64,000 bases of DNA from Bactrocera neohumeralis (lineage: Eukaryota > Arthropoda > Insecta > Diptera > Tephritidae). Under the pieces are notes generated by a model that was given only the letters and a program-made list of their open reading frames with translations, was not told the DNA's origin and made no database searches. Positions 35,600-47,052 of this stretch are shown piece after piece. The stretch covers positions 24,032,839 to 24,096,838 of the forward strand of contig NC_065919.1 in assembly GCF_024586455.1 (NCBI RefSeq), in the 5' to 3' direction. A program made the position numbers and the translations under genes. The stretch's first letter is position 1; the number at the start of each line of letters is the position of its first letter.

Positions 35600-35940
35600 A
35601 GTTTTGGTCCTTTGCGGTACCAGATGGAGTTCAGTTTCTAGGTCTATGAGGAGTAGTCATTCTTTAGGCTGCCTGCGCTTGAAGCCCACTTCAACAGACT
35701 CTGTGGCATCACTATTGGTACCTCTTTCAGTGTATCATACCGTGTGGACCCCAGATGCCCACAACGTAGTCTTGCCAACATGGGACAAGTGCACCACTCT
35801 TCACGGCTTAGGCAATAGTAAAGACCTCAGCTTGAAATATACCGCTGTGGTCAGGCAACTCAAAATGCTGCCTTATGCCTAACTCTGGACTGTATATCCC
35901 CGCACCAACTCCACCCTCCATTTTCGAGCTATCCGTTTAA
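35600..35940 (+). repeat. possible repeat segment after GGTTAGGTTAG
   Basis: The open frame 35604-35882 has no recognisable domain. The segment adjoins the preceding repeat and the mariner that follows, and is probably mobile-element debris. Confidence 0.25.
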
Positions 35941-35963
35941 ATGTTTAAAGATTTACGCGTATC

Positions 35964-36563
35964 AACAGGGTTTGTCAGGAAAGTAATAGGTATAGTAACT
36001 GATTTTCTTCCACCGCGACTGTACTTCGGAGCATGCGCGCACCGACTGGACTCGGTAGAGGGCGTTCCTAGCTGACAAGCGAGCGGCTGGTCTGTTGTCT
36101 CCGAGCATCTGGAGAGTCAGAACAAACAACGCGTTCGTTAGAGCAGAGGTATGCGATTAAATTCTGTGTGAAAATCGAAAAATCTGCGACAGAAACGTTT
36201 GATATGATCAAGCAGGCTTACCCAGATGTTGCTTTAGCAATAAGTGGTGTGTTTCGAAGGCACCATGCCTTTTTGTAGGGCCGGGAAGAGATCGCTGATG
36301 ATGACCGTGCTGGGAGACCTGCGACTTCGACAAACACCGACATTAAATTTATCAAAATCTGTGGTTCATGACATTGTGACGGAGCAATTGAACATGAGCA
36401 AGGTGTGCGCGAAGATGATCCCAAAAGTGCTCACTGATGACCAGAATTTGCGGCGAGTGAAAGTATGCCAAGAAAATTTGAACATGTGGGAAAGTGACCC
36501 CCAATTTTTGAATAGCGTAATCACGGGTGACGAGTCATGGATCTTTGAGTATGATCCCCACTG
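35964..36563 (+). mobile_element. mariner-A copy 3, 3'-truncated
   Basis: It has the best-kept left terminal repeat in the window (ACAGGGTTTGTCAGGAAAGT at 35965). The coding start is damaged, then the frame gives the helix-turn-helix part. This is followed by SKSVVHDIVTEQLNMSKVCA and KVLTDDQNLRRVKVCQENLN, up to VITGDESWIFEYDPH, which contains the first catalytic Asp (TGDESW). Similarity ends about 36563. It retains exactly the middle part missing from copies 1 and 2, and lacks the 3' half. Confidence 0.85.
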
Positions 36564-36569
36564 ACATAT

Positions 36570-37010
36570 GCCCGAAGGTCCTATTTGGAAATTCTCCTTC
36601 GGCCAGTAGTCCGCTTTTGCTGCACAGCTTTCAGCGAAGAGGTCTATAGGAGGCAGGTTTAGTACCAGTTTAGAGCCGCCGTTGGGTTTGTATAATAACT
36701 AAGCACCTTTTTTAAGAACACCCTACTTTTACTTACCCCAGGTATTGAAGAAACTCGAATACTTTCTCAAAAACTGATACAAATTTCTTTAAGGTTGCAG
36801 TTCTTGTAAGAATCAGAACCAGCGTGGTCACAAATTCATGATAGTTATCTATAAGACTGAGAAAACCGAAAGACCTAATGTTGACGATAAGATTTGAATC
36901 TACGCTTCAGTGATATCTGACGATGAAGTTAAGGAAGATCCACCAACTTTTTAAAAAGAAATGTTTCTATGCATATTTTTGAAATTCTATCTCTAATTCA
37001 ATATTTTATA
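36570..37010. other. no recognisable feature
   Basis: Spacer between the mariner fragment and the GGTGGCAAC array. Confidence 0.4.
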
Positions 37011-37017
37011 TTAATTA

Positions 37018-38565
37018 GGTGGCAACACCATTTTGTTATATTTTTGTAGTAATGTTTTAATAAAACCAATTTTATTTCTTTGTTATAATTAAAGTAACGC
37101 TTTAATTTCAAATTTAAAAGGTGGCAACCTTGTTAGAACTATTATTTTAGAAAAAGCTTTGGAAAATTAGTGAGTTTTTGTAACCATTTGTTAGTAAACT
37201 TTCGTCGATGAATTATTACTTTTTATATTTCAAACAAGGTGGCAACACTTATCAGCCATATTTTTGAAAGACCTCATCGAAAAAAGCGATGTGATTACCA
37301 CTAATTTCAAACTCTTATTCGATTCTTTATTCTTTATATTTAAATTTAAATTTTTAGAAAGTTATTAACGGTGGCAACGCTATTAATTCTTGTGCGTAGA
37401 CTTTAATATTTCGAAAGATTTAAAATTTTTATCCACATTCTAATTTATTAACACTAATATTTATTTTACATATGCCTCAAGCAGCTTACGACTTAGACCA
37501 AGTATCCTCTAGAGCTAAACTGAGAAGACGAAACATTCCAGGGTTGTGCGCCGGATTTAGGACCAGCCACGTAAAAAAGCACAACCAATGAAAAGATTAA
37601 AGCAGACTCGGATGAGAGACCCGCCTTTTGATGACGACCACTGCAACTTCGGACTGGATAATCAATTGAGTCCTCTCTCGACGAACAAAGAACAAATTCT
37701 ACAAGCCTCTCATCATCCCCCTTCTGCTATATGGTTCAGAGGCATGGACGATGACAACATCTGATGAGTCGGCCTTACCAGTTTTCGAGAGAAAGGTTCT
37801 GTGAAATTTATGGTTATATGTGGATCGATGAGCTGTACGAGAAGAATCAGAAATAATATTGAATATTGACAAAGTTCAGCGAGTTGAGAGACAGCGTCTA
37901 CTCTGGCTAAGTCATGTCGAGCTCTGAGAATATTAGACGCAGTACTCGCAGAGGAAGACCTCCACTTCGTTGGAAAGACCAGGTAGAGAAGGACCTGGCT
38001 TCGCTTGGAATCTCCAATTGGCGCCAAACAGCAAAAAGGAAGAACGACTGCCACGCTGTTGTAAACTCGGTTATAACCGCTTAACCGGTATCTACGCCAA
38101 TAAAGAAGAAGAATAATATTTTTATTTTGTGTCAGGTGGCAACTCTGTATACTTTTTAAGTTAATATTTTCACCAATAATTTATTTTTAAATAGTAACAG
38201 GTGGCAACTCCACATTTATATTTTCGGAGATAAATATTGCTGAAGTAACGGTCTGTAAACACCTTAATCGCTTGAGTATTAATAACTTTTTTTAAATTGT
38301 ATGTACATATGTGGCAACTTCTGTTTAAAAATTTATTTTCCATTATTTTTTTTTAAATACATACATATGTATAGAACGTAATTAAGTTCGACAGTTTTAA
38401 ATTTCTTATTTATTTTCAAATACTTTTTAAAATAGGTGGCAACTACGTATTGCTTTTTAGTTAATAAATAAACTTAAATAAATCAAATACGTTGAACGTC
38501 TTAACGTGGAATGTTAAACAACTCTAATATTACAACTGCCTAATTGCATAAATATGGCAACCACT
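37018..38565 (+). repeat. ~120-bp-period array marked by GGTGGCAAC
   Basis: GGTGGCAAC occurs at 37018, 37120, 37238, 37370, 38135, 38200 and 38435, with one-end variants TGTGGCAAC (38310) and TATGGCAAC (about 38554). Spacings are 102, 118, 132, (765 across an RTE insertion), 65, 110, 125 and 119. The AT-rich sequence between motifs is much less conserved than the motif itself. Removing the inserted LINE brings the interrupted spacing to about 122. Confidence 0.85.
37470..38113 (+). mobile_element. RTE-type LINE copy inside the GGTGGCAAC array
   Basis: It starts near 37475 with a segment matching the element's 5' region (CTCAAGCAGCTTACGACTTA, GACCAAGTATC). It jumps to the late region (TCCTCTCTCGACGAACAAAG, about 37672) and runs to the common 3' terminus TCTACGCCAATAAAGAAGAA. 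It is internally deleted. Flanking TAATATTT..ATTTT sequences on both sides (about 37455 and 38115) may be a degraded target duplication. Confidence 0.8.
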
Positions 38566-38569
38566 TTTT

Positions 38570-40075
38570 AATTTCAAATAAAATTTAAAAATATTGTTTA
38601 TTGCAATAATTATTTTCCGACAAATTTCTACATACAACATCTCGCAGAAGCGTTGCTTGCTTTCTCTAACCCAACTACGGAGCCCAGCACTGCGGCTCTA
38701 AATCAGCCAAATCCCCGTTGATGCCAATGACTTGGGCAACTTCCAGAAAATCACCTAAGTGAACTGCTGCAATTAATTTCTTGCACCACTGTGCCAAAAG
38801 AGCAATGCTGCCGAGCAAACGCCGTTGCAGCGCTTAGTCGGTGTGGCGCAAAGGCCTGTCTACGAAAAGTAAACTGTCTACCAACAATAACAGCAACAAT
38901 GGCAAAGTACATGGAATAATAAAAGACTGTGTAACACTGACAATGACACCGGTAGCGTATGCAACAACAACAACAACAAAGCGCCAACTAGTCAAGCAGC
39001 CAGCGAAATGAGCAGCAACGTCAAGTGGGTCGACAAGGCGACGGCGTGTGTGCGCGCCTAAAAGTAGGCAAGCAAAGCCAGCCAAGCATGCAAGTGCTTT
39101 TTGTCGCCATCTCGGCAGCTGCACGAGCATTCCCGTGCATTTATGCAGGCTGCCCGACCATATGCGAAGGTGTGTATGCATGTGTTGTTGTTGTTGTTGT
39201 TGTTGGCCGGCTTGTGCAAACTGTTTGTCAACTTGTTTTGTGTGACAGCATATTTGTTTGCAAATGATTATGCCTGTGTGTGTGTGTGTGCGTTTGTGCG
39301 CGGCTGTGTGCGCAGCTGCTTAAGCTCATTTATTTAAATTAAAATAAACACTGCAAGGCACACTCAAACACATACACACATACACACACACTCAGAGCGA
39401 GGGGGCGAAAGAGAAAGAGAAATGCACGCGTGCTTGCAGTTATGTTTAGCGCTTGGCTGCCTGGCTGGTAGACTAGGCTTGGCTGGTGTTGGCCTCCGCC
39501 AAGCACGTGCAACTAAGTGCAATGCCAGCAACAACAATAACAAGAATAGCGACAACAAAGGCGTGCGAATGAGTAACAACTGCAGGGACAATGGCAAACG
39601 GCAAGTTGTGCACAGGTCGTGCGCGCCTCAATTACTCGGGCCACGTCCGATTTGCTGCCAGCGTCGCCGCCGGCGTCGCAGTCGGCGAAGTTGGCGTTAA
39701 GCGCCGCATTTTCACACCAACCGAGAAGCAATGCAGGCGCAAAGCATATGTGTGTGTGTGAATAATACTTGTTGTATTTGTTGCTATTGTTGTTTCCACG
39801 TACACACATACATAGACACATCCATACATACTCCTCCTCCCGTTTATATGCACCTTACTTTTGTTTTCGCTGCACCACTATGTTGGGCAATGGCAAATGA
39901 GCAGCAAAATCAACAATAGCTGCAACAACACTAATGCTATTTGTTTGCAATGTCGCAAAAAGAAAGTGGAAAAAAATGTTAGCGTGCTTTTAGGAGCAAA
40001 GCACTTACTTTGGCAACAGAGCGGCATAGGAAAATGAAGGCATGAGAGACAACAAAATAAAAAGTGACAGCAACA
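38570..40075. other. non-coding, simple-sequence-rich stretch
   Basis: It contains (TTG)n at about 39182-39206, GTGTGTGTG near 39275 and ACACACACAC near 39375-39390. The frames are low-complexity shadows of these repeats. No gene is supported. Confidence 0.5.
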
Positions 40076-40079
40076 ACTA

Positions 40080-40560
40080 GAAAGAAGAATCTCGATTGCC
40101 AACAACACAACGACAACAACAACAACGGCAACAACACAAAGTCATGGCAACAAAGAACAATTACGATAATTGTATCGCCGACTCTTGTTGGCAGCATGCA
40201 GGATGGCGTGTAAACAAATTGTTCGTAGATGAAGCGACAGCAACAACGAAAACAACAACAATAATATTAACAGCAATGACAACAACAACATTAAGTACAA
40301 TGACAGCATGAAAAAATGCAAACGCAAAGAAACACGAAGTGGAGACAATAACAACGACAACAGTAGTAACAATAATAAGAACAACAACAACAACAACGAC
40401 AGTAATACCAAAACAGCAACAACAATGAAAGAACGGAGAAGCAAAAAAACCCAACAAAGCTAACAATAGCGAAAACAACAACAAGAACAAAAATGTAAAA
40501 ATCAGCAACAACAACAACAACATCACGAGCTATTGAAAACAATGCAAAAGAATGTGAAGC
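40080..40560 (+). repeat. CAA-rich, strand-asymmetric low-complexity tract
   Basis: The + strand is dominated by CAACAACAA, GACAACAAC and AACAATAA with very few T residues over about 450 bp. The minus strand therefore yields Leu/Val/Cys-rich open frames up to 129 codons that are artefacts of composition. Such tracts occur in untranslated exons and introns of fly genes. Confidence 0.8.
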
Positions 40561-40564
40561 GAAA

Positions 40565-41130
40565 AAATGCAGCGATTGCGAACAAAAAATGCCGCTGCTC
40601 TTTACTAAGCGCCCGGAATGCGGAAGGGGAACGGGAAGTGTATGCTGGCGCCGGCGCGAGTTCGTGCGCGACACAAGCATTTTGGAGACACAATAGCAAA
40701 AGGCCGCTAAGAAAAAGTAGAAACATTAAAAAAGCTTAAAATTTTATATAAAAGCTCGTGTAAGCATCTCAACAAAAAAGAAAAAGTAAAAAAACAACAA
40801 CGTAAGGCAATTGCCAACAACAAGATAATTGAAATAGCTACAACAAAGATGATGGCGCATTGTTGCAACGCCATAGCGTTGAGCTTAGCGGCTCTACAGC
40901 TAAGTAGTAATTTATGTTGGGCGCCCGGAACCAGAAAAAAGTGTCGACAGCAACGTTCGCAAGCAATTAAAACAATAACAATTACAACAACTACGACATT
41001 GATAATGTGAAAAGTGAAATGTACGCAGAAGGGTGTAAAAAAAGTGGCGTAAAAGAGTAAATGTTAGTTTTTGTGTAACCCCAGCATTTATACCCTCAAC
41101 AACATGAGCCTGTTTATTAAAAAACAAAAA
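40565..41130. other. no gene supported
   Basis: A-rich sequence with no domain-bearing frame. It precedes the repeat that starts at 41137. Confidence 0.4.
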
Positions 41131-41136
41131 CAAGAA

Positions 41137-41810
41137 AAAACGTTAACTTCGGTAGCACCGAAGCTAAATACCCTTCACAGGTGCATTTCTGTTAGTAACT
41201 ATGTGTTCAGTTTGTATGGAAGCTATATGCTATAGTTAACCGATCTGATCAATTTCTTCGGAGATTACATTGTTGCCTTAGAAAATAACATATAACAAAT
41301 TTTGTGAATATATCTTGTCAAATGTGAAAGTTTTCCATATAAGCATTTGATTCCGATCGTTCAATTTGTATGGCAGCTATATGCTATAGTTAACCGATCT
41401 AAACAATTTCTTCGGAGATTACATTGTTGCTTTAGAAAATAATTTATGCCAATTTTCCGATCGTTCAGTTGTATGTCAGCTATATGCTATAGTTAACCGA
41501 TCTAAACAATTTCTTCGGAGATTACATTGTTGCCTTAGAAAATAATATATTCCAAATTTCGTGAAGATATCTTGTTAAATGAAGAAGTTTTCCATACAAG
41601 CACTTGATTCCGATCGTTCAGTTTGTATGGCAGCTATATATTATAGTGGTCCGATATCGGCTGTTCCGACAAATGAGCAGCTCCGTGAGAAGAAAAGGAC
41701 GTGTGCCAAATTACATATCGATATCTTAAAGACTGAGGAATTAATTCGCGTATATATGGACAGATATACGGACATGAATAATTTGGCTCAGCTCGTATGT
41801 ACTTTTTCCC
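41137..41810 (+). repeat. interspersed repeat with ~152-bp internal period (DINE-like)
   Basis: The head AACGTTAACTTCGGTAGCAC can fold (TTCGGT..ACCGAA). AGCTATATGCTATAGTTAAC with TTCTTCGGAGATTACATTGT then repeats: AGCTATAT occurs near 41222, 41373, 41479 and 41630. The tail after about 41580 matches the minus-strand repeats at 7.66 and 60.25 kb. The 107-codon frame in it is part of the repeat. Confidence 0.75.
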
Positions 41811-41814
41811 CTAT

Positions 41815-42365
41815 TTCAAAGGCAATAATATATATTAGTATTAAAATACGTAAAAGTGCAGCTCTTTTTTATCAGTCCGGGTCAAATTTGATCACATGGT
41901 AGAAAAAGAAGACTATGGTGATACAAAAAAGGCAGGATCAAGGTGCCCTGCGAACCATACCCACGATCACCCTGACTGGGAGCACTCAAATAGTCTGGTC
42001 TTGAACGGAGCTAATGCAGCCCATCTCTCCTGGAAAAAATCCACAAGGAACTAGTTATTACGTGAAGAGAGCCCTGTTTTCAATTAGCTAAGAACCTAAG
42101 GAAAGCTCCAGGAAGGCAACAATATTGCGGTAGCCGGAACTTTACCTTATATGGCTACAAAGTAGGGAAGAAAGGAGATCCTAAAAGTGTAGTGGCCGGT
42201 GGGGCATCTGCCAAAGAAAAGCAAATTATGCAGAGAAGTCTCTTGCTGCCTACCTGCTCAGAAGGATACGACTGCAACCATTAACCAAGCAGAAACATAG
42301 TACGAGCCTCTAAGCGTCTATTAACTACACGAAAGCAATTCTATGAGAGCCAAGATTGGATTTTT
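41815..42365. other. probable decayed LINE sequence, unassigned
   Basis: The same strand leads into the RNase H relic below, so this may be its 5' continuation. No block is clear enough to name. Confidence 0.25.
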
Positions 42366-42369
42366 TGAA

Positions 42370-43140
42370 AACAAAGATCTAGTGACTACATTCAAGCTAA
42401 GACTGCGCGTCTTTCTTCGATCATGTTGGCGATTTTTGAGTCACTACATAACTTCAGAGAAGTGGTCATTTACTCTGATAGTAAAGCGGCGATACTAGCA
42501 TTGAATTCATTTACAGTGCGTTCAGGGTTGGTCGAGGAGTGCCTAACCGAGCTATAAATAGCATCGAGTATCTTTGTGACAAGACTGGTTTGGGTGCCGG
42601 GCCATAGCGGAATCGCAGGAAATTGCAAAGCTGATAAGCTAGCAAGGCAAGGCACCTTAGAACCGCTATCGGTAGAATGGGAGGTGGTCGCAGGAACACC
42701 GAATCCTCTGTTTTCTACTACTAGATAGCTGGGCTTCACGGAAGATTGGCAAGCGCTGGGCCTAGATCGATCGTAGGAGATCTAGTGATCTTTTTGTCCT
42801 TGGTAAGGCTAGCCTCTCCCGAGTTGTGGGGCTTTTAACAGGCCATGCTATTGGCGTCCATGCTGTGAGGCTGCGGTCTTACCAGACGCCATATATAGAA
42901 GTTGTGTGGAAAGATATGAGGTGGAAACAACTCAGTACTTCCTTCTTGATTGTGCCGTGCTTGGGAGGTCGAGACTAAAACACTTTTCAGCCGATATCTT
43001 AGACCCCCACCGAACTCGCGGTGGCTACTAAGCGTTTTGCTAAATTATAGATTCGAACACAGGAGCTCTTCTTTTCTATGGCTTCACAGAACTGCACTTG
43101 CGATGTTTGATCAGTCATTTAATCTAACATATTCATAAAA
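42370..43140 (+). mobile_element. LINE relic with RNase H domain
   Basis: It reads YSDSKAAILALNSFTVRSGL, then VWVPGHSGIAGNCKADKLAR (about 42587), a well-preserved RNase H signature with the Asp of YSDS and the His/Asp block. A C-terminal region follows (VVGLLTGHAIGVHAV, then FLLDCAVLGRSRLKHF in another frame). An RNase H placed after the RT region fits I/LOA/R1-type elements rather than RTE. Stops interrupt it. Confidence 0.7.
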
Positions 43141-43144
43141 TTAT

Positions 43145-44450
43145 TAAACTGTCATTCTGCACAGTAAGTTTGAGCCGAACAAAGAAAAAAAATTTGGTGG
43201 TATGAAAAAATTGTTGAAATTTTTCTGGCAGTACCACCCTAACAAAGCCTTTGGCAGAGCGTGAAGTAACAACAAGTTAAATAACGGTATTTTCCTTCAA
43301 CACTGCTTGCATTCTACTTTCCAAACTTTCCAGCTACGCTAAGGAACTCAGCCGACTGCCTAAAAGCATTTCTTCGTTCTCTCTGTGGGCATACTGCGTT
43401 GATTTTTCTGCCGGATTTTACGTCGTCTGCTGTGTTTCTCCTGGTTATTATTCTTTTGCACATCCTTTGTAGAGTGATTGTGTTGTAAAATTGCTTTATT
43501 TCACTTTTTGTGGTGATTCCTGTTGTTGTTGTGTGTTGTATTGTTATTGAGCTACAGTATAGAAAGGCCTTAGGTTGCCTTGCGACACTTCAACTTTCCG
43601 CACTTCCCTGCACTTCGTTTCGTTAACTTCAGCTTAGTTTTTGTGCACTTTTCTGACGCCTATTTTTTGTAATTTTCTTCCTTTTTTCGAATATCTGTCT
43701 GTAAATCAGCTTTTACGTTAGAATTATTGTTTTTAAAAAGAAATCCTGCCGGCTTTCTGCACCTTTAACACCTCTTAAGCACTATCAACCTCACAGCTCC
43801 TTCCTCATCTCTCGCTTTCCCTATATATTACATCTCTTCGCCGCCCCTACCTTAGCCCACCACCACCCTCTCATTCTGTAATCATTCAACATTCCGCTTT
43901 GGTCACCATTTTCTAGTGTTGTTACCCCAACATTTGCATTTGTATTACATGTGTGTTTTGTTTTTGTATTATTTGCATTTGTTGTTGCTTGCTGTTGTAT
44001 CGTCTTTGCTGCGCCCTTATCTTTCGATTAATTCAAAGTTGCATTTGCATTCGCCACATTGTTGACTAGCTTGCATTGTACGCTCCCTCCTCTTTCTCTC
44101 TCTGTTCCGCTTTGTTTATTGTATGTTGGATTGTGTGTCGACATATTTGTCTACGAGTATATTTGTATGAAAACCCATTTTAAGTGGCTATGGGGGTCTG
44201 CAAGTATGCTGCAAGCATTAACCCAGCAGTCTTAGCTTCTGAGAAGGCAGAAGATTGTCTCATCAAGCTTGTCTCTCGGGTTACATTGATGCGTGTCGAC
44301 TCCACGATCCTCAACTAAATACTGCTTTTACATAGGAATTTGAAAAGCGGAATACCTAGTAATACTGGTACTTAATTTGTTTTCAGATTTAAAAGTAAAA
44401 ATAAGTTTACGACTTCATTTGATATCTCGGAAAAATCAATTTGTTTAATA
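43145..44450. other. pyrimidine-rich spacer, no gene seen
   Basis: T/C-rich low-complexity sequence, for example CTCCCTCCTCTTTCTCTCTC near 44090. No supported feature. Confidence 0.5.
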
Positions 44451-45330
44451 TTTTGTCTTAAGATTTAATCTTATTTTATTCTTCAACTTCTTATTTATAA
44501 TCAATTACTATTTAATCGTTCGTTTTTAATATTTAATCTTTGATATTAAGCTTACGCTTTAATCTTCGTTTTAATGTTAAGCTTTAATCCTAATCTTTAT
44601 TGTTAAATTTGTATCTTTAATCTTTAATATTAATCTTTAATCTTTTATATTTAATCTTTAATCCTTAATCTTAATCTTTGTACTAAGTTAGTTTTAATCT
44701 TATTCTTAGTTTTTAATATTTAATGTATCTCAGAATCTTTAATCCTTAGTCTATAATCTTTAGTTTTCACCTTTAATATTTAATCCTTAATCCCTAATAT
44801 TTAATATTTCATTTTCATATTTTAATATTTAATATTAATCTTAGAATTATTATTAGTTGTAATCTTAATCTTTAAGTTTAATCCTTAATCCTTAATTATA
44901 ATATTTAATTTTTAGTGTAAATTTTAATCTTAATCCTTAATTTTTAATCTCTGACCTTCAATCTTTAATATTTAGTCTTTAATTGTTATTCTTTATTCGT
45001 TAATCTTTAATATTTAATTTATAATCTTAATTTTTAATCTTCAATCCTCAATCTTTAAAGTGTAATTTTAAATTTCACATTTAATTTTAATCTTTAATAG
45101 TTATCCTTTAATTTTTATTCCTTATTCCTTAATCGTTAATCTTTAATCCTGATCTGTAATCTTTAATATTTAACCTGTAATTTTTAATAATTAATACTTA
45201 ATCTTTATATTTAATATTAATCTTTAATCTTTAATGTTAATTTTAATCTTAATCTTTAATTTTTAATCTTAATCTTTAATCGCTAATCTGTTTTTTTTTA
45301 TTTCCTTAATCTTTTATCTTAATCACGTTC
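44450..45330. repeat. degenerate TTTAATCTT tandem tract (~0.9 kb)
   Basis: TAATCTTTAAT, TTTAATCTTAATC and TTTAATATTTAATC recur many tens of times without other sequence between them. The period is loose (7-10 bp). G is nearly absent on the + strand. Confidence 0.88.
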
Positions 45331-45334
45331 TCAA

Positions 45335-46125
45335 TTTTGAAATTTTCAATTTTAACATTTGCCTCATTTGAATTTTTAGAGTGTATGCCGCACAACTGGT
45401 CACTAAACTCATTACAAAAAAGTTGAATGCGCCTATTTCCTTTTCGCGATATTTTCTACTGGGTATATGCATGTTGGTTATTGTATCCGCATATGCTTAT
45501 GTTTTTCTGCACACACTTGTGATTAAAAGAATTCCAAGAGAATTTTAAATAAAAATTACTCGCTCGAGATATCCTCGCACGCACTTCACCCTTGGCAGAT
45601 TTTGTTCTCAAGCGTTGATGTGTTCAAGTAAGTACGTTAGCATGTACTTCAGTATAAGCGTTTAAGCTTCTTAGCTTTGGCTCTTACTAGCTATTATTCT
45701 TGAAAATTACAAAAGGGTAATTGTGATAAAAAGTAAAGCGAAGTTGTTTATTTTTAGCATTTTGATTCTGCTCACTAACCATGAATGTCGGTTGTTCAAT
45801 ATATACTTTTATATGAATACATATGTACATATGTATACAAGTATTGTGGCAAAAAAGCACTTTGAGTATGTGAAGGAAAAACATTTAATGAGTATATTTT
45901 TAAGCAGCGCTTTTTCACTTTTAGCTATTTTTAAAACTCAAAAAAAGCTTAAAGCTTATAGTATTTACATATGTACGTTTGTACATTAGTAGACAATAAT
46001 CAGAGAAGAAGTTAAATGCTTTATTATAATAATAATATGTATTACTTATATTTTGTGGGTTGAAAGCTGTTGAGCCACGCTTATCTCAATAGTCAATAGT
46101 CATACTTTCCAGGAGCGCATTTCGT
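45335..46125. other. no gene supported
   Basis: An AT-rich spacer. Overlapping frames near 45687-45989 lack recognisable features. Confidence 0.4.
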
Positions 46126-46129
46126 CCCA

Positions 46130-47052
46130 TCTACCAGAAGTACGAGTTGCGATCTTAACGCCAGGGTGAGCAAAGAAGGTATCTTTGGCACTCGACTTTT
46201 CTGCCTCCATGAGGAAACATCCTCAAATGGGTTGAGGCTGATCGACTTTGCCGGGGTCCGAAACATAGTTATCTGTAGTATTAGATTCCAGCATAGGAAA
46301 ATTCACCAACTACCTTGGCTGTCTCCGGATCGAAAAGCCACCAACCATATCGATCATGTTGTGACAGACGGAAGACAAGAGATGTGTTTTAGACGTGCGT
46401 AAGTTCCGAGCTCCTAACATCGACTCGGATCACTAACTTGTTGCAGCCAAGATACGCACCCGCCTTTGTGCAGGAAAAACGCACGTCAACAAACACAAGG
46501 AAGGTTCGACGATGAGAAGCTGCAACCACAATAGCCATCAGAGCGATTTACTACTCAACTTGCACTCCCGCTCTCTGAGAGTACTCGTCAACAACTCGGT
46601 ATAACTGAACTGTGGGACGGCATTTCAAGCTCCTTAAGTACAGCTGCAATCAAAAACATTGGTTTGCGGAAATTACAAAAGAACAGCTGGCACGATGAGG
46701 AGTGCCGTGTCGCAGCGGGGAAAAACAGACTGCCTACCTCGCAACGTTGCAATCGCCCACAACACTTGCGGGATGGGATAGATACCGAAAGCTGAAGAGG
46801 GAAAGGAGAAGTATTTGCAGACAACAAAAAAAGAGGGAGGTCGAAACACGTGAGTATAAAGAGCTTTGGCAAGCTGGAGGACAGGTGTACAGGTATGAAA
46901 AGATGCGGCGACATTGCCCTCAGCAAGTAGTTCTGTTTTCTCCTGAAGCAAAGTAAATGGACCTGGGAGTGAATGAGGCCAAGACGAAATATCTCCTGTC
47001 ATCAAACAAACAGAAATCGCACTCGCGACTTGGCTCCCACGTCACTATTGAC
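46130..47052 (+). mobile_element. RTE-type LINE copy, left part (split by an R1-type LINE)
   Basis: The endonuclease C-terminus reads NGLRLIDFAGVRNIVICSIR (about 46218) and then ATNHIDHVVTDGR. Broken linker blocks (GKNRLPTS, DIALSK) follow. Then the sequence reaches the post-RT region LSSNKQKSHSRLGSHVTID, where it is interrupted at a 13-bp target site CGTCACTATTGAC (47040-47052). The RT core is deleted. Confidence 0.85.

Noticed and set aside
37018..38565. Regular motif spacing considered as a CRISPR-like array
   Set aside because: Eukaryotic context, 9-bp motif, ~110-bp irregular spacers and no cas genes. It is not a CRISPR.
40142..40680. Minus-strand Leu/Val-rich frames resembling membrane proteins
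   Set aside because: They are translations of a CAA/AAC tract read on the other strand; all three frames are open for the same reason.
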